Assembly: GCF_947500265.1 (NCBI RefSeq)
Contig: NZ_CANMRN010000003.1
Span: 1 to 64,000, forward strand
Direction: 5' to 3'
DNA from: an uncultured Psychrobacter sp.
GTDB taxonomy: Bacteria > Pseudomonadota > Gammaproteobacteria > Pseudomonadales > Moraxellaceae
Length of the DNA: 64,000 nt
The number at the start of each line of letters is the position of its first letter. Within the stretch, counting starts at the first letter, position 1. Below the pieces are notes generated by a model, which saw only the letters and a program-made list of their open reading frames with translations, was not told the DNA's origin and made no database searches. Positions 9,376-19,858 of this stretch are shown here, piece after piece. Both the position numbers and the translations under genes were made by a program.

Positions 9376-12354
9376 ATGACTGATGACATAGCTGACAATA
9401 CCACCGATAACAACCACAACTCTCACCAAGCGCTTGACCCCAAAGCATTACCAAACTTCGATACCATGCCTAACGTGGCGCTGATGGATACCAGTCATGT
9501 AGACAAAGATCAGCCGCCTTTTATTTTGGTTGATGGCTCCTATTATCTGTTCCGCACTTATCACGCCCTACCAAAAACCATGCAAAACTCGCAGGGCCTA
9601 ATCACCAATGCGATACGCGGTACACTCAACGCGCTACTCAAGCTGATGCGTCGCTATCACCCTACCCATATGGCTGTCTGCTTCGATACCAAATCACCGA
9701 CTTTTCGTCATCATATGTCTGCTGATTACAAAGCTGCTCGTCCGCCCATCGATGTCGAGCTAGTAGAGCAAATCCCTTATATTCATCGTTTGGTTACTGC
9801 CTTAGGTATTCCACTGTTGCGTATTGAGGGTGCAGAAGCGGATGATATCATCGGTACACTTGCCCATCGTGCTGTCGAGCAAGGCCATCATGTGGTCATC
9901 TCAACGGGTGATAAAGACATGATGCAGTTGGTCAACGACTGCGTAATATTGGAAGACAGCTTTACAGGTAAAGTCACGGATACACCAGCGGTAATCGATA
10001 AATTCGGTATTAACCCAAATCAAATGATCGATTTCTTAACGCTAATGGGCGATGCCTCTGACGGTATCAAAGGCGTACCTGGTATCGGTAAAAAGACTGC
10101 TAAAGACCTACTCGTTGAGTATGGTGATATCGAAAACATGCTCAAACATATTGGCTTTATCAAAGGTCGCGGGGCGAAAGGTCTGATCGAACACGCTGAC
10201 GATATTCCTTTTAATCGAAAGCTTGCCACCATCGTCACTAACTTAGCAATCGGTCAAGATTGGAATGACCTAAAAATCAATACTGACCCTTGTGCGCATA
10301 TAGATGAATTGCGTGACTTATATAATGAGCTTGAGTTTAGAAATGAGCTGGCATCGCTTGATCATCCAAATCACCCTGCCAATGGCTCTAAAAGTGTTGC
10401 TGATAGCCAAGCCGATACGGAGTCACAGGCACAGGTGGCAAAATCACTCCAATCAACCAAGAGCGACAACATCAAAGACAGCGCTAACCATGATAAAGCA
10501 TGGCACACTGTACTCGATGAGCCAGCGTTTGATAGCTTGGTCGAATTGTTAGAAGCTGCTCCGCATTTTGTCATTGACACCGAAACCACTAGCGTTCATT
10601 GGCGTGACGCACAAATTGTCGGTTTATCCTTTGCGTTGCAAGCACACGAAGCCTATTACATTCCACTTACGCATAGCCTAGAAGGTGATGAGCTAACTGC
10701 CAAGCAACTTGATCGCGATACAGTTTTAGCTCGCTTAAAACCTGTCTTAGAGAACCCAAATATCGGTAAAATCGGTCAGCATCTAAAGTACGATGCGCAC
10801 ATCCTCGCTCACTACGATATCGACCTAGTTGGCGCCATACATGAGCAGCCAAATAACTGGGCAATGGATACGATGCTTGCCAGCTATGTCATCAATGCGG
10901 CAGCTACTCGCCACGGTATGGATGATTTGGCACGTCATTATTTGCAAACGCAAACCATCAGCTTTGAAGATGTGGCAGGTAAAGGTGCTAAGCAAGTTAC
11001 CTTTGATCAAGTGGCCATCGATATCGCGAGCGATTATGCTTGTGAAGATGCTGATATTACCTATCAATTATTTGACGTGTTCAGCGTTGAGCTGGCTAAC
11101 GATGCCAATAATGCCAAATTGCTACACGAGCTAGAAATCCCAACGGCAGAGATACTTTGCCAAATGGAAGCGCATGGTATTTTGATTAAACGTTCATTCT
11201 TAAACGAGCTATCAAAACGCTTCGATGAAGAGATTATCGCACTAGAGAAGCGTGCCTATGAAGTAGCAGGTGAAGAGTTTAACTTAGGCTCTCCTAAGCA
11301 GCTCGGTGAGATGCTATTCGAAAAGCTAGGCGTGGCTGGTGGCAAAAAAACCAAGTCTGGTCAATACTCGACTGGTGAGGCTGTACTATCAAAAATTGAT
11401 CATCCATTGGTCGATATTACGCTAGAGTATCGCGGACTGTCCAAGCTCAAAAGCACTTATACTGATGCGCTGGATAATGTCGCAGACAGCGAAACCGATC
11501 GTGTACATACTAGCTACCATCAGGCATTAACGAGCACTGGGCGTTTGTCATCGACAGATCCTAACTTACAAAATATTCCAATTCGTACTGCGACTGGTCG
11601 CTTAATTCGTCAAGCTTTTATCGCACCAGAAGGTCGCGTTATTTTGGCAGCGGATTATTCACAAATTGAATTGCGTTTAATGGCGCATTTCTCAGGTGAT
11701 AAAAACCTAACTCACGCCTTTAACGAAGGGTTAGATATTCACGCGGCCACTGCTGCCGAAGTACTTGGTAAGGATGTCGCTGACGTCACCTCAACCGAAC
11801 GTCGTAATGCTAAAGCCATTAACTTTGGTCTACTATATGGTATGAGTGCCTTTGGACTTGCCAAGCAGCTACAGATGAGCCGCGGCGAAGCACAAGACTA
11901 TATCGATATGTACTTTGAGCGCTATCCGGGTGTCAAAAACTATATGATCAATACTCGTGCCAGCGCTCACGAACAAGGCTATGTCGAGACAATATTAGGC
12001 CGTAAACTCTATACGCCTGATATCACTCACAGCAACCGAATGGTCAAGCAAGGTGCTGAACGCGCGGCGATTAATGCGCCACTTCAAGGCTCAGCAGCAG
12101 ATTTAATCAAGCTTGCTATGATTGCCGTGGATAAGGTGTTGCCAAAAGAGCAAGCTAAAATGCTGCTACAAGTCCACGATGAATTGGTGTTCGAAGTCGA
12201 TGCAGATAAGGTTGATGGGATTAGCCAGTTGATTACTGATGCGATGCAAGATGTATTAACGACTACGGCAGTAGAAAAAGGCTGGAACGTTGACTTTGCA
12301 GTACCTTTATTGGTCGAGACTGATAGTGGTCAAAACTGGGATGAGGCGCACTAG
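9376..12354 (+). CDS. polA: DNA polymerase I
   Basis: 992 residues from the ATG chosen here; an in-frame GTG at 9367 would add three residues but the ATG is the better start. Three domains are visible. The 5'-3' nuclease (about 45-330) has YYLFRTYHALP, EAEGADDIIG-type acidic residues and GVPGIGKKTA. The 3'-5' proofreading domain retains the DTETTS motif and the later YACEDADITYQLFD motif, so it appears active. The polymerase has motif A (LAADYSQIELRLMAHFSGD), motif B (RRNAKAINFGLLYGMS) and motif C (LLQVHDELVFEV). It fills gaps and removes RNA primers. A poorly conserved linker (SVADSQADTESQ..., about 335-370) joins the nuclease to the Klenow part. It is slightly longer than E. coli Pol I because of an N-terminal Asn/Thr-rich extension. 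Confidence 0.98.
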   Translation: MTDDIADNTTDNNHNSHQALDPKALPNFDTMPNVALMDTSHVDKDQPPFILVDGSYYLFRTYHALPKTMQNSQGLITNAIRGTLNALLKLMRRYHPTHMAVCFDTKSPTFRHHMSADYKAARPPIDVELVEQIPYIHRLVTALGIPLLRIEGAEADDIIGTLAHRAVEQGHHVVISTGDKDMMQLVNDCVILEDSFTGKVTDTPAVIDKFGINPNQMIDFLTLMGDASDGIKGVPGIGKKTAKDLLVEYGDIENMLKHIGFIKGRGAKGLIEHADDIPFNRKLATIVTNLAIGQDWNDLKINTDPCAHIDELRDLYNELEFRNELASLDHPNHPANGSKSVADSQADTESQAQVAKSLQSTKSDNIKDSANHDKAWHTVLDEPAFDSLVELLEAAPHFVIDTETTSVHWRDAQIVGLSFALQAHEAYYIPLTHSLEGDELTAKQLDRDTVLARLKPVLENPNIGKIGQHLKYDAHILAHYDIDLVGAIHEQPNNWAMDTMLASYVINAAATRHGMDDLARHYLQTQTISFEDVAGKGAKQVTFDQVAIDIASDYACEDADITYQLFDVFSVELANDANNAKLLHELEIPTAEILCQMEAHGILIKRSFLNELSKRFDEEIIALEKRAYEVAGEEFNLGSPKQLGEMLFEKLGVAGGKKTKSGQYSTGEAVLSKIDHPLVDITLEYRGLSKLKSTYTDALDNVADSETDRVHTSYHQALTSTGRLSSTDPNLQNIPIRTATGRLIRQAFIAPEGRVILAADYSQIELRLMAHFSGDKNLTHAFNEGLDIHAATAAEVLGKDVADVTSTERRNAKAINFGLLYGMSAFGLAKQLQMSRGEAQDYIDMYFERYPGVKNYMINTRASAHEQGYVETILGRKLYTPDITHSNRMVKQGAERAAINAPLQGSAADLIKLAMIAVDKVLPKEQAKMLLQVHDELVFEVDADKVDGISQLITDAMQDVLTTTAVEKGWNVDFAVPLLVETDSGQNWDEAH

Positions 12355-12572
12355 ACATTAACTGTCATTTAATTAAGCATATAAGGTACAGTTATTCATA
12401 TACCTTGCAGATATGAGAGTTTTTGATAACTGATGCTACAATAAGTCATTATATATTGTTTATATTAACAATCACTTATGACCAGTTAGTTATATTTCAT
12501 AACAGTAATATCTAGGTATGGGGTTTATAATAGGACATCTGTTAAACCCTAACTATTCGATATTTTTGCTTT

Positions 12573-12600
12573 AAAGTGAGCCTTTGGGCTCACTTTTTTG
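12573..12600 (+). terminator. Strong terminator between polA and the small membrane protein
   Basis: AAAGTGAGCC-TTT-GGGCTCACTTT followed by TTTTG. It is 220 bases beyond the polA stop, further than usual, so it may end a separate short transcript rather than polA mRNA itself. Confidence 0.88.
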
Positions 12601-12640
12601 TTTTTAACACATTCTTTTTGATACGCAGGAGCCAGTTATT

Positions 12641-13177
12641 TTGAGTTCAGATGGCATCATTGAAGTCCCTGGCATTATCCTTTTGATAATATGCCTATTG
12701 CGCAGTTCACAATATGTTATGAAAAGTCATGTCAAACAAATTAAGGCTTTTTGGCTAGCAGCCGTACTTATATTTGTCTCTGTCATTCGTCGAGAGTTGA
12801 ACTATCTACCAGACTTACTGGTTCCAAGCGACTTTTCGATGCTTGGTCAGTCTTATGACTGGTGGGAGGACAGCGTCCTTACCATTATCTATCTCGTCGC
12901 ACTTGGTTTACTGGCCTATTCGAGACATTATCTATGGGCAGTGCTAAAAAACGTGCCCGTTTCGCTCTATCTTAGCGTTACTGTACTGGCTATCATTCAG
13001 TACATGGGCGAGAACGCTATTATGTTTCCTCATACATTTGGGGAAATTGTCGAAGAGCTGGCTGAGACTGCAATCTACGGTATTGCCTTGACCTATTTAT
13101 GGCGATTCAAACTGGCTGACTATCAGTCGTATCTGGTTCAGAAGTTAAATTATAAGTTCGACCACGCCAATAATTAA
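12641..13177 (+). CDS. Small multi-pass membrane protein, function unknown
   Basis: 178 residues starting at a TTG codon. The TTG is supported by an AGGAG ribosome-binding site nine bases upstream; the next in-frame ATG would delete the first 26 residues and the first membrane helix. There are about five transmembrane helices (roughly residues 8-24, 34-50, 80-97, 105-122 and 135-153). Conserved-looking polar residues include RREL near 49-52 and MGENA near 121-125. I recognise no family with confidence. It lies alone between polA and the acidic-protein gene, with a terminator on each side. Confidence 0.7.
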   Translation: MSSDGIIEVPGIILLIICLLRSSQYVMKSHVKQIKAFWLAAVLIFVSVIRRELNYLPDLLVPSDFSMLGQSYDWWEDSVLTIIYLVALGLLAYSRHYLWAVLKNVPVSLYLSVTVLAIIQYMGENAIMFPHTFGEIVEELAETAIYGIALTYLWRFKLADYQSYLVQKLNYKFDHANN

Positions 13178-13250
13178 AACTATAAGTTTGATTTCTTATT
13201 TAGCGACTTTGCTACCCTACAAAGACTTAGCATAAATCTCATAAACAATT

Positions 13251-13279
13251 ACGGCTACTCATTTTGAATAGCCGTTTTG
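13251..13279 (+). terminator. Terminator after the small membrane-protein gene
   Basis: ACGGCTA pairs with TAGCCGT across an 11-base loop, followed by TTTGCG. The T-run is short, so efficiency is uncertain. Confidence 0.6.
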
Positions 13280-13465
13280 CGTTCTAATCACCGTCTTACA
13301 TTTTTTGAACATCCTGTCACACCTTACTACTAGTGAAAAGTTGAATAAGCGTACAAACTGAGAAGCATATAATCTACATTGCAATGAGCAATGCTTTAAC
13401 AAGCTAGCGCGATATTTTTACTTCTAATGATGGCAACATCTAATAACTACAACAAGGAATTATTC

Positions 13466-13849
13466 ATGGAAAACTCAAAAAACCCACTACCAGAAGAGAT
13501 GGATCATATTGACGGTAATCGTCGTGACAATAATAACAACGTCGATAACTCAGATAATTTAGATAACAATAATCAGGATGAACAAGACAATCAATTGGTT
13601 GATTTGGACAATCCTATGCTGCATACCATTGATAACGATGATGTGATTGATAATAGTGCGGGATTTAACAACTCAGAAGTCGGTAGTGATGCGACCCAAG
13701 GACTAACACCTGCGCATCGTCAAAATATCGATGAGTCTCGTGTCGATGAGATTTTGGTTCAAGACAATCTTGATGACAGTGATTATCCAGATGCGATGGA
13801 TATTGTTGATAGAGAAGCAGCCGAACGTAGCAACGATGATGATTTTTAG
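13466..13849 (+). CDS. Acidic Asn/Asp-rich protein, function unknown
   Basis: 127 residues from an ATG preceded by AAGGA at seven bases; the longer frame from 13427 has no such site. The protein is extremely acidic and hydrophilic, dominated by Asp and Asn (for example DNNNNVDNSDNLDNNNQDE), with no signal peptide or membrane segment. The C-terminal part has some order: LTPAHRQNIDESRVDEILVQDN and DYPDAMDIVDREAAERS. This suggests a disordered head with a short helical tail. No function assigned. A strong bidirectional terminator follows. Confidence 0.65.
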   Translation: MENSKNPLPEEMDHIDGNRRDNNNNVDNSDNLDNNNQDEQDNQLVDLDNPMLHTIDNDDVIDNSAGFNNSEVGSDATQGLTPAHRQNIDESRVDEILVQDNLDDSDYPDAMDIVDREAAERSNDDDF

Positions 13850-13886
13850 AACTTAATACGATTGTTGACCTACCCCTCTAAACCAG

Positions 13887-13924
13887 AAAAGCACGCTTAA
13901 CTATATTAAGCGTGCTTTTTTATT
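13887..13924. terminator. Bidirectional terminator between the acidic-protein gene and hemH
   Basis: AAGCACGCTTAA-CTATA-TTAAGCGTGCTT with A-run and T-run flanks serves both converging genes. Confidence 0.92.
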
Positions 13925-13962
13925 CTACTATTCAACTCACCAATACAACTACGCTCGACTAA

Positions 13963-14982
13963 CTAAACCCAGCCATCTAACGTGCCAGCCCAACCTTTTA
14001 CTAGAGGCAAGCTCAGCGCTTCAAGCAATGCAATATGTGTTTCATCAAGGTTTAATGCAGGAATATAATGGTACTCTTGCCCGCCTGCTTCAAGAAAATT
14101 ATCACGGTTTTCAATGGCTAGCTCCTCTAGTGTTTCTAGACAATCTGCCGAGAACGCCGGACTAATCACCTGTACCGAGCGCACACCTGACTGACCCCAA
14201 TCTTCCAACACTACATCGGTATACGGCTTGACCCACTCTTGCTTACCAAAGCGTGACTGGAAACTGATAATCCATTCGTCATCGTTCAGGCCAAGTTCAT
14301 GTGCCACTTGCGCAGCGGTACATTTACAACGCTTAGGATAAGGATCGCCTTTATCGGCATAAGGCTGCGGGATACCATGAAAACTAAACATCAATTTTTC
14401 AGGCTTGCCATGCTTCTCTTGAAAACGGCGAATAGAGTTGGCCAAAGCTTGAATATATAGTGGATGGGCAAAGTAGTCTTTGACAATCGTATAGTTTGGC
14501 AAGTTGCGTTGCTTGAGTGTCCACTTCGTCAGCGCATCATATACCGCACCGCCTGAAGAGGCAGAGTACTGCGGAAACAATGGCAGTATAACAAAGTGAT
14601 CAACCCCTTCACCACGTAGCGCATCCATGACGTCAGGCAAACCAGGATTACCATAGCTCATCGCAGGATGCACAGAGACACGAAATGGTGCCACACTATC
14701 GACCAAACGTGGTTCTAATAGCTCAACTTGGCTTTTTAGTATTTTACGAATCGGTGAATCACCTTCCCAGATACTGGCGTAAGCCTTTGCTACGCGCTTA
14801 GGACGACTTGGTAAGACAAATAGATTCAGAATAATAGCCCATAGGAATTTGGGAATCTCGATCACTCGTGGGTCTGACAAAAACTGTTTGAGGTAGCGAC
14901 GTACGGCAGGTGCCGTTGGCTCATCTGGGGTACCAAGATTCACTAACAAAACGGCAATACGTGGGGGCAATTTAGGTTTCAT
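13963..14982 (-). CDS. hemH: Ferrochelatase
   Basis: 339 residues, the usual bacterial length. It inserts Fe(II) into protoporphyrin IX in the last step of haem synthesis. The family signature is present with catalytic His202 ([11 protein letters not shown]) and the metal-path Glu283 ([12 protein letters not shown]); the N-terminus carries [12 protein letters not shown]. The [12 protein letters not shown] segment near 219-230 holds two cysteines, but without the fuller set expected of a [2Fe-2S] enzyme I do not claim a cluster. Convergent with the acidic-protein gene and divergent from metX. Confidence 0.97.
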   Translation of the reverse strand: MKPKLPPRIAVLLVNLGTPDEPTAPAVRRYLKQFLSDPRVIEIPKFLWAIILNLFVLPSRPKRVAKAYASIWEGDSPIRKILKSQVELLEPRLVDSVAPFRVSVHPAMSYGNPGLPDVMDALRGEGVDHFVILPLFPQYSASSGGAVYDALTKWTLKQRNLPNYTIVKDYFAHPLYIQALANSIRRFQEKHGKPEKLMFSFHGIPQPYADKGDPYPKRCKCTAAQVAHELGLNDDEWIISFQSRFGKQEWVKPYTDVVLEDWGQSGVRSVQVISPAFSADCLETLEELAIENRDNFLEAGGQEYHYIPALNLDETHIALLEALSLPLVKGWAGTLDGWV

Positions 14983-15378
14983 AGCAGCACTTTATTAGCA
15001 GTAAGTTATTAAGGGTGAGGTCAAAATAATAAGAGACGATACTGTTAAGACACAGTTGAATGAACACCTCATTAGTGTAGCATTTTATCCATTAATGACG
15101 CGGGCTAAAAGCGCCCCTATACAATTTGATACGCAGTTGCTATTTATTAACTCTTGATTACTTGATACTGACGGCTTACTCGTTATTCATTTCTAGCGCA
15201 CCTTCTATAAAAACTATGATCGATACGCTCGAAAGGCGCGCTCGACGGTTGTACTCCAACGCGCATCACCATACAATAGGCAGGCCCAGTTTATAAAAAC
15301 CGTGTAGGTAAAATAGCCTGTTAACAACGTGCCATTTTGCTTTTATTTTATTGATGATTGTAGTCTTGCGAGGTAGCT
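14983..15378. other. Divergent intergenic region hemH / metX
   Basis: About 400 bases carrying the 5' regions of both genes. The only structure I see is a hairpin near 15237-15270, in which GCGC arms enclose a GTTG/CAAC inner stem. It resembles no methionine or SAM riboswitch I know. No MET-box or T-box is recognised. Confidence 0.4.
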
Positions 15379-16821
15379 TTGAACGCACGCTCTGATAATA
15401 CCAGTGACCAGCATCCTAATTCACAACCTCATCCTAATAGCTCAGCCAATATTGACAGTGCTGCAGGGTCGGTGGGTGTCGTTACGCCTCAGAATTTTCA
15501 TTTCGCTGAGCCCTTAACGTTAGAATGCAACCGTACCCTGCCCTCGTTTGACTTGATGGTAGAGACTTACGGTACGCTCAATCGCGATAAATCAAATGCG
15601 ATTCTGATTTGCCACGCGTTATCGGGCAATCATCATGCAGCCGGCTTTCATAGTGCTGATGACAAAAAAGCAGGCTGGTGGGACAATATGATTGGCCCTA
15701 ATAAAGCGATTGATACCAATCAGTTTTATGTGGTCTGTGTCAATAATATCGGCAGCTGTTTTGGTTCAACAGGGCCTACCACTATTAACCCTGATAGCGT
15801 TGGTTCGGATAGTGTTAGTTCGGACAGCCTTGATGCAAATAGCAGCGATGAGCCGCAAGTGTATGGCCCTGATTTTCCGCTGATCACCATCAAAGATTGG
15901 GTAAAAACCCAAGCAATGCTTTCAGATCGTTTAGGCATCGACGTTTGGCACGCCATTGTCGGCGGCTCAATGGGCGGTATGCAAGCGCTACAATGGTCTG
16001 TTGATTATCCAGAGCGATTAAAGCGCTGTGTGGTCATCGCCAGTACGCCAAAGCTATCTGCTCAAAATATCGCCTTTAACGAAGTAGCGCGCCAATCTAT
16101 ATTATCCGATCCTGACTTTAAAGATGGTCGCTATATACAAGAAGGCACTTATCCTCGTCGCGGACTGATATTGGCGCGTATGGTTGGCCATATTACCTAT
16201 TTAACTGATGACGCGATGAAAGCCAAATTTGGCCGTGATTTAAAATCAGGTAAATTCATGTATGGCTACGATGTCGAGTTTCAGGTCGAAAGCTACCTAC
16301 GCTATCAAGGCGAGCGCTTTAGTGAAAACTTCGATGCCAATACCTATCTGCTCATGACCAAAGCCTTAGATTACTTTGATCCGACGCGCGACTACCCATC
16401 AACCGTAGTAAAAGACACTACAGAGTCGGCAGTGCAAATAGAAGACTCAATCGCAGCGTCAGTCAAATCTAGTAAAGCGAATGCACAGAGTGAGTTAGAA
16501 GATGCAGTAACGACGATTGAAGATATTGAGTCTGATCGTCAGCAAGAGCTTTCTGCGCTCAAAGCAGCCTTTGCTCATACACAATGCCAATATCTGGTTG
16601 TGTCATTTACCACTGACTGGCGATTTTCACCTGAGCGCTCGCAAGAGATTGTCGATGCGCTGATGGCCACTGGCAAACCAGTCAGCTATATCAATATTGA
16701 CGCGCCGCACGGACATGACTCATTCTTGTTTGATATTCCTCGCTACATGGGTGCGGTTAAAGGGTTTTTGACTGCACCATTTATTACCCCTAGCCGCCCA
16801 GCCACAGGAGAGCGCTCATGA
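15379..16821 (+). CDS. metX: Homoserine O-acyltransferase
   Basis: 480 residues starting with TTG, supported by a GAGGT ribosome-binding site six bases away. It is an alpha/beta-hydrolase that acylates homoserine, committing it to methionine synthesis. The catalytic triad is Ser197 (VGGSMGGMQ), Asp413 (TTDW) and His446 (PHGHDSFL). The protein is about 100 residues longer than typical MetX because of three low-complexity additions: a polar N-terminus (1-35), an Asp/Ser insert after GPTTINP (about 139-160), and an acidic insert before [10 protein letters not shown] (about 344-388). Whether it uses acetyl- or succinyl-CoA cannot be decided by eye. metW overlaps its last four bases. Confidence 0.95.
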   Translation: MNARSDNTSDQHPNSQPHPNSSANIDSAAGSVGVVTPQNFHFAEPLTLECNRTLPSFDLMVETYGTLNRDKSNAILICHALSGNHHAAGFHSADDKKAGWWDNMIGPNKAIDTNQFYVVCVNNIGSCFGSTGPTTINPDSVGSDSVSSDSLDANSSDEPQVYGPDFPLITIKDWVKTQAMLSDRLGIDVWHAIVGGSMGGMQALQWSVDYPERLKRCVVIASTPKLSAQNIAFNEVARQSILSDPDFKDGRYIQEGTYPRRGLILARMVGHITYLTDDAMKAKFGRDLKSGKFMYGYDVEFQVESYLRYQGERFSENFDANTYLLMTKALDYFDPTRDYPSTVVKDTTESAVQIEDSIAASVKSSKANAQSELEDAVTTIEDIESDRQQELSALKAAFAHTQCQYLVVSFTTDWRFSPERSQEIVDALMATGKPVSYINIDAPHGHDSFLFDIPRYMGAVKGFLTAPFITPSRPATGERS

Positions 16822-17426
16822 GAATGGACCACCAACTGGCAGAGCGCTGGATTGCGCCGCAAGCACATGTACTGGACTTAGGTTGTGGTAATGGCGAGCT
16901 GCTTGCCCACTTACAGCAAAAACTAGGCGTGACAGGTTACGGACTAGAGATTGATGAAGACAAAATTAATGAAGCAATTGGCAATGGCTTATCAATTGTC
17001 GAGCAGGATCTCAACGATGGTCTAGCGCGCTTTGCTGATAACAGCTTTGACACGGTCGTCATGGCACGTGCCCTACAAGCAGTAAAAGCACCTGATGAGT
17101 TGTTGCTTGATATGCTGAGAGTTGCCCGTGAAGCAGTTATTACCTTCCCTAACTTTGCGCATTGGCAAAACCGTATTCATTTAGGGCTAAAAGGTATGAT
17201 GCCTGTCTCTGAAGCACTGCCTTACGAATGGTACAACACACCAAACATTCACCTATGTACTTTCAAAGATTTTGAGCTGTTATGTGCGCAGCATGATATT
17301 CATATTATTAATCGTTTTGCCGTTAGCGATTCTGAAAAAGGTCATACACCTTTGATGAAGGCGTTAATTAGGCAAGCGCCTAACTTGTTAGCAGACGTTG
17401 CTATCTACCGAGTGACAAAAAAATAA
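16818..17426 (+). CDS. metW: Methionine biosynthesis protein MetW
   Basis: 202-residue SAM-dependent methyltransferase-fold protein with motif [16 protein letters not shown], and the MetW-specific [41 protein letters not shown]. MetW pairs with MetX, and is required for or stimulates MetX activity in several proteobacteria. Its ATG overlaps the metX stop in ATGA, indicating translational coupling. Normal length. Confidence 0.96.
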   Translation: MRMDHQLAERWIAPQAHVLDLGCGNGELLAHLQQKLGVTGYGLEIDEDKINEAIGNGLSIVEQDLNDGLARFADNSFDTVVMARALQAVKAPDELLLDMLRVAREAVITFPNFAHWQNRIHLGLKGMMPVSEALPYEWYNTPNIHLCTFKDFELLCAQHDIHIINRFAVSDSEKGHTPLMKALIRQAPNLLADVAIYRVTKK

Positions 17427-17839
17427 CCGTTAAATCATTAGCTATCTTGAGACTTTAGAGACTACTAAACAGTGCTCCACGGGCTGGTATTAACCTTAAT
17501 AGATTGTTAACTTAATATGATTTTTTAGTAACTATCTGATTTTGTTAAGGACAATCAGGTACAAACGTCTATTAGACCTTGTAATTAGTATTTGAGTTTC
17601 GTAAGTTTGGGTGTTAAGCTAGCAAAATATTGTCAGCCACCCCACTATTACGACCGTTTGTCTAATCAGTTAGGGTGAAATCTCTGATTTAGAGATGACA
17701 ACCCCCTTTTGCTAATGATTAGGTAAGTTCATATCGCAAGATTCCACCTAATTGTTATCGCCGTCTAACTGTCTTTAGCGAGACAATGTTTAGCGGTACA
17801 ATTTTTTTTGCTTATTAACTGCCTAATTTTGGAGCTGCT
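17427..17839. other. Long intergenic region metW / Sel1 gene
   Basis: 413 bases without a credible reading frame. Two hairpins are visible: CTGATT...AATCAG near 17534-17557, and a nested one at 17673-17704, where GGGT/ACCC encloses ATCTCT-GATTT-AGAGAT and is followed by CCTTTTGC. The latter could end the metX-metW message, but its T-run is poor. Confidence 0.4.
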
Positions 17840-18421
17840 ATGAAATTATTAAAAGCTGCGTTGTTTACTGCATTATTTTCTTGTGCTGGTTTAGCCAATG
17901 CTGAGTTAATATCAAACGTACCGCTTGATACCTCACGTTTTGAGCTTATGCCTGTGAGCGAGTTGTCTAGTCGTGCCGCCCAAGGTAACGATCACGCTCA
18001 GTTCTATTTGGCCAAGCGTTTGCAAAAAGGTGAAGGCATTGCGCAAAATACCCAACAAGCAATCCAGTGGTACACCAAAGCCGCTCAGCAAGGCGTTGCC
18101 CCTGCTCAGTTGAATCTTGCTATCATGTATTTGCGCGGCGAAGGCGTACAGCCTAATTTGCAACAAGCACGTCTATGGTTAGAAAAAGCTGCAATGCGTG
18201 GCGATAACCGTGCCAGTTACACGCTTGCGCTATTAGATGAAAAGCAAAAAAATCTGGTCGATGCCTATAAATGGTATGACTTGGCTGCCCGTGATGGCAT
18301 GCTAGATGAAAAAGTCCGTAACAAGGCACGTGGTAAAATTGGTCAGTTGGCATTGAACCTATCAAGTGATGACATCGCCAGTGCTCGTAGCAAAGCAGAT
18401 ACTTGGTTCCAGAGTAAATAG
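17840..18421 (+). CDS. Exported Sel1-repeat (TPR-like) protein
   Basis: 193 residues. A classical signal peptide (KLLKAALFTALFSCAGLANA, cleavage about after residue 21) is followed by Sel1-type repeats: AQFYLAKRLQKGEGIAQN, AIQWYTKAAQQGVAPAQ, LNLAIMYLRGEGVQPN and ARLWLEKAAMRGDNRAS. These alpha-solenoid repeats mediate protein-protein contacts. The gene probably encodes a periplasmic protein; no specific partner is implied by its neighbours. A terminator follows within 35 bases. Confidence 0.85.
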   Translation: MKLLKAALFTALFSCAGLANAELISNVPLDTSRFELMPVSELSSRAAQGNDHAQFYLAKRLQKGEGIAQNTQQAIQWYTKAAQQGVAPAQLNLAIMYLRGEGVQPNLQQARLWLEKAAMRGDNRASYTLALLDEKQKNLVDAYKWYDLAARDGMLDEKVRNKARGKIGQLALNLSSDDIASARSKADTWFQSK

Positions 18422-18452
18422 TATCTAACTTTCGTACTACGAATTGAATATA

Positions 18453-18485
18453 AAAAAAGCTCAGTATTTTACTGGGCTTTTTTGT
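18453..18485 (+). terminator. Intrinsic terminator of the Sel1-repeat gene
   Basis: AAAAGCTCAGTA-TTT-TACTGGGCTTTTTT; a stem with one wobble and a T-run. Confidence 0.88.
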
Positions 18486-18650
18486 TTTCTATAACATCAA
18501 GCCAAGCATTACAAACTATTCAAAACCCATCTAAAATTTGCTACACTACGCGCGCATTAACCAATTCCACAATTGAGATAATGTTATATACCTATCTACT
18601 TTTTTATTATCATTGCACTAGGTTTGCGACCTAGCCAGCAGGAGAAAGAC

Positions 18651-19709
18651 ATGAGCATCAACAAAGAACCCGCGATAACTGACAACAATTCAGCCCCTGT
18701 ATACGATAGTGTAACTAATAATATCGTCGTTGCCGCACTATATAAGTTCACGCGCTTTGCTGATTTTGAGCAATATCGTGAGCCTATCCTAAACACTATG
18801 CTCGATCACGATGTGAAAGGTACATTGTTACTTGCAAGCGAAGGCATTAATGGTACGATTTCTGGTACGCGTCAAGGTATCGATACCGTACTTGCCTACC
18901 TACGTAGTATTGAGGCAATTGGTACGTTTACCTTCAAAGAATCCTATACTGATGCACAGCCTTTTTATCGCACTAAGGTGAAGCTGAAAAAAGAAATCGT
19001 TACTATGGGTGTAGAGAATATCGATCCATTGGAGTCCGTTGGTCGCTATGTAAAACCAAGCGAGTGGAATGCGTTAATTTCAGATCCTGAAGTCACCTTG
19101 ATCGACACGCGTAACGACTATGAAGTGCAAATTGGTACTTTCCAAAACGCAGTCAACCCAAACACTGAAACGTTCCGCGAGTTTCCAGAATACGTCTCAA
19201 AAGAGCTTGATCCAACTAAGCATAAAAAAGTCGCGATGTTCTGTACAGGTGGTATCCGCTGCGAAAAATCTACTGCCTATTTACGTGAGCAAGGGTTTGA
19301 AGAGGTCTATCATTTAGAAGGTGGCATCCTAAAATACCTCGAAGAAGTCCCTGCCAGTGATTCTATGTGGCAAGGCGATTGCTTTGTTTTCGACAACCGT
19401 GTATCGGTCAATCACAACCTAGAAAAAGGCAGCTACGAGCAGTGTTTTGCATGCCGTATGCCGATCACTGTCGATGACATGCAAAACCCTGCCTATATCA
19501 AAGGCGAGTCATGCCCACACTGTATCGACAAGGCAACCGATGAGCAAAAAGCCCGTTTCCGCGAGCGCGAACACCAAATGCAGCTAGCCAAGAAGCGTGG
19601 GGAAGCCCATATCGGTAGTGACGTGATGGATGTAATCGAAAAACGTAAAGCCGCTAAGACAGAAGCGCGTTTACAAGCGGAAGCTGCAAACAACACTAAA
19701 GCCAATTAA
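18651..19709 (+). CDS. trhO: tRNA uridine(34) hydroxylase, rhodanese family
   Basis: 352 residues from an ATG with ribosome-binding site CAGGAGA; the upstream in-frame TTG at 18624 is not needed. An N-terminal acylphosphatase-like domain ([18 protein letters not shown]...[16 protein letters not shown]) is followed by a rhodanese domain with active-site Cys in [18 protein letters not shown], then a C-terminal cysteine-rich segment (CFACRMPI...CPHCID). This order is that of TrhO/YceA, which makes 5-hydroxyuridine at position 34 of tRNA. The C-terminal tail is charged and helical. Convergent with serA through a shared terminator. Confidence 0.94.
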   Translation: MSINKEPAITDNNSAPVYDSVTNNIVVAALYKFTRFADFEQYREPILNTMLDHDVKGTLLLASEGINGTISGTRQGIDTVLAYLRSIEAIGTFTFKESYTDAQPFYRTKVKLKKEIVTMGVENIDPLESVGRYVKPSEWNALISDPEVTLIDTRNDYEVQIGTFQNAVNPNTETFREFPEYVSKELDPTKHKKVAMFCTGGIRCEKSTAYLREQGFEEVYHLEGGILKYLEEVPASDSMWQGDCFVFDNRVSVNHNLEKGSYEQCFACRMPITVDDMQNPAYIKGESCPHCIDKATDEQKARFREREHQMQLAKKRGEAHIGSDVMDVIEKRKAAKTEARLQAEAANNTKAN

Positions 19710-19743
19710 ACTTAGCATTAGTACAATAAAAAAGAAGTGAAAT

Positions 19744-19783
19744 AAAAAAGAGAGGCTCTAATCAATAGAGCCTCTCTTTTTTT
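19744..19783. terminator. Bidirectional terminator trhO / serA
   Basis: AAAAAAGAGAGGCTCTA-ATCAA-TAGAGCCTCTCTTTTTTT, a near-perfect palindrome with A and T runs on the two sides. Confidence 0.93.
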
Positions 19784-19858
19784 ATGACAAATCTTCAATG
19801 CGTATCAAAACTATTAGCACTGATATAGTTAATCCAATCTGAAAGCGGATTGACTATA

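Noticed and set aside
15230..15300. Possible SAM-type riboswitch upstream of metX
   Set aside because: Only a small hairpin is present; it does not match the conserved cores of known SAM or SAH riboswitches.
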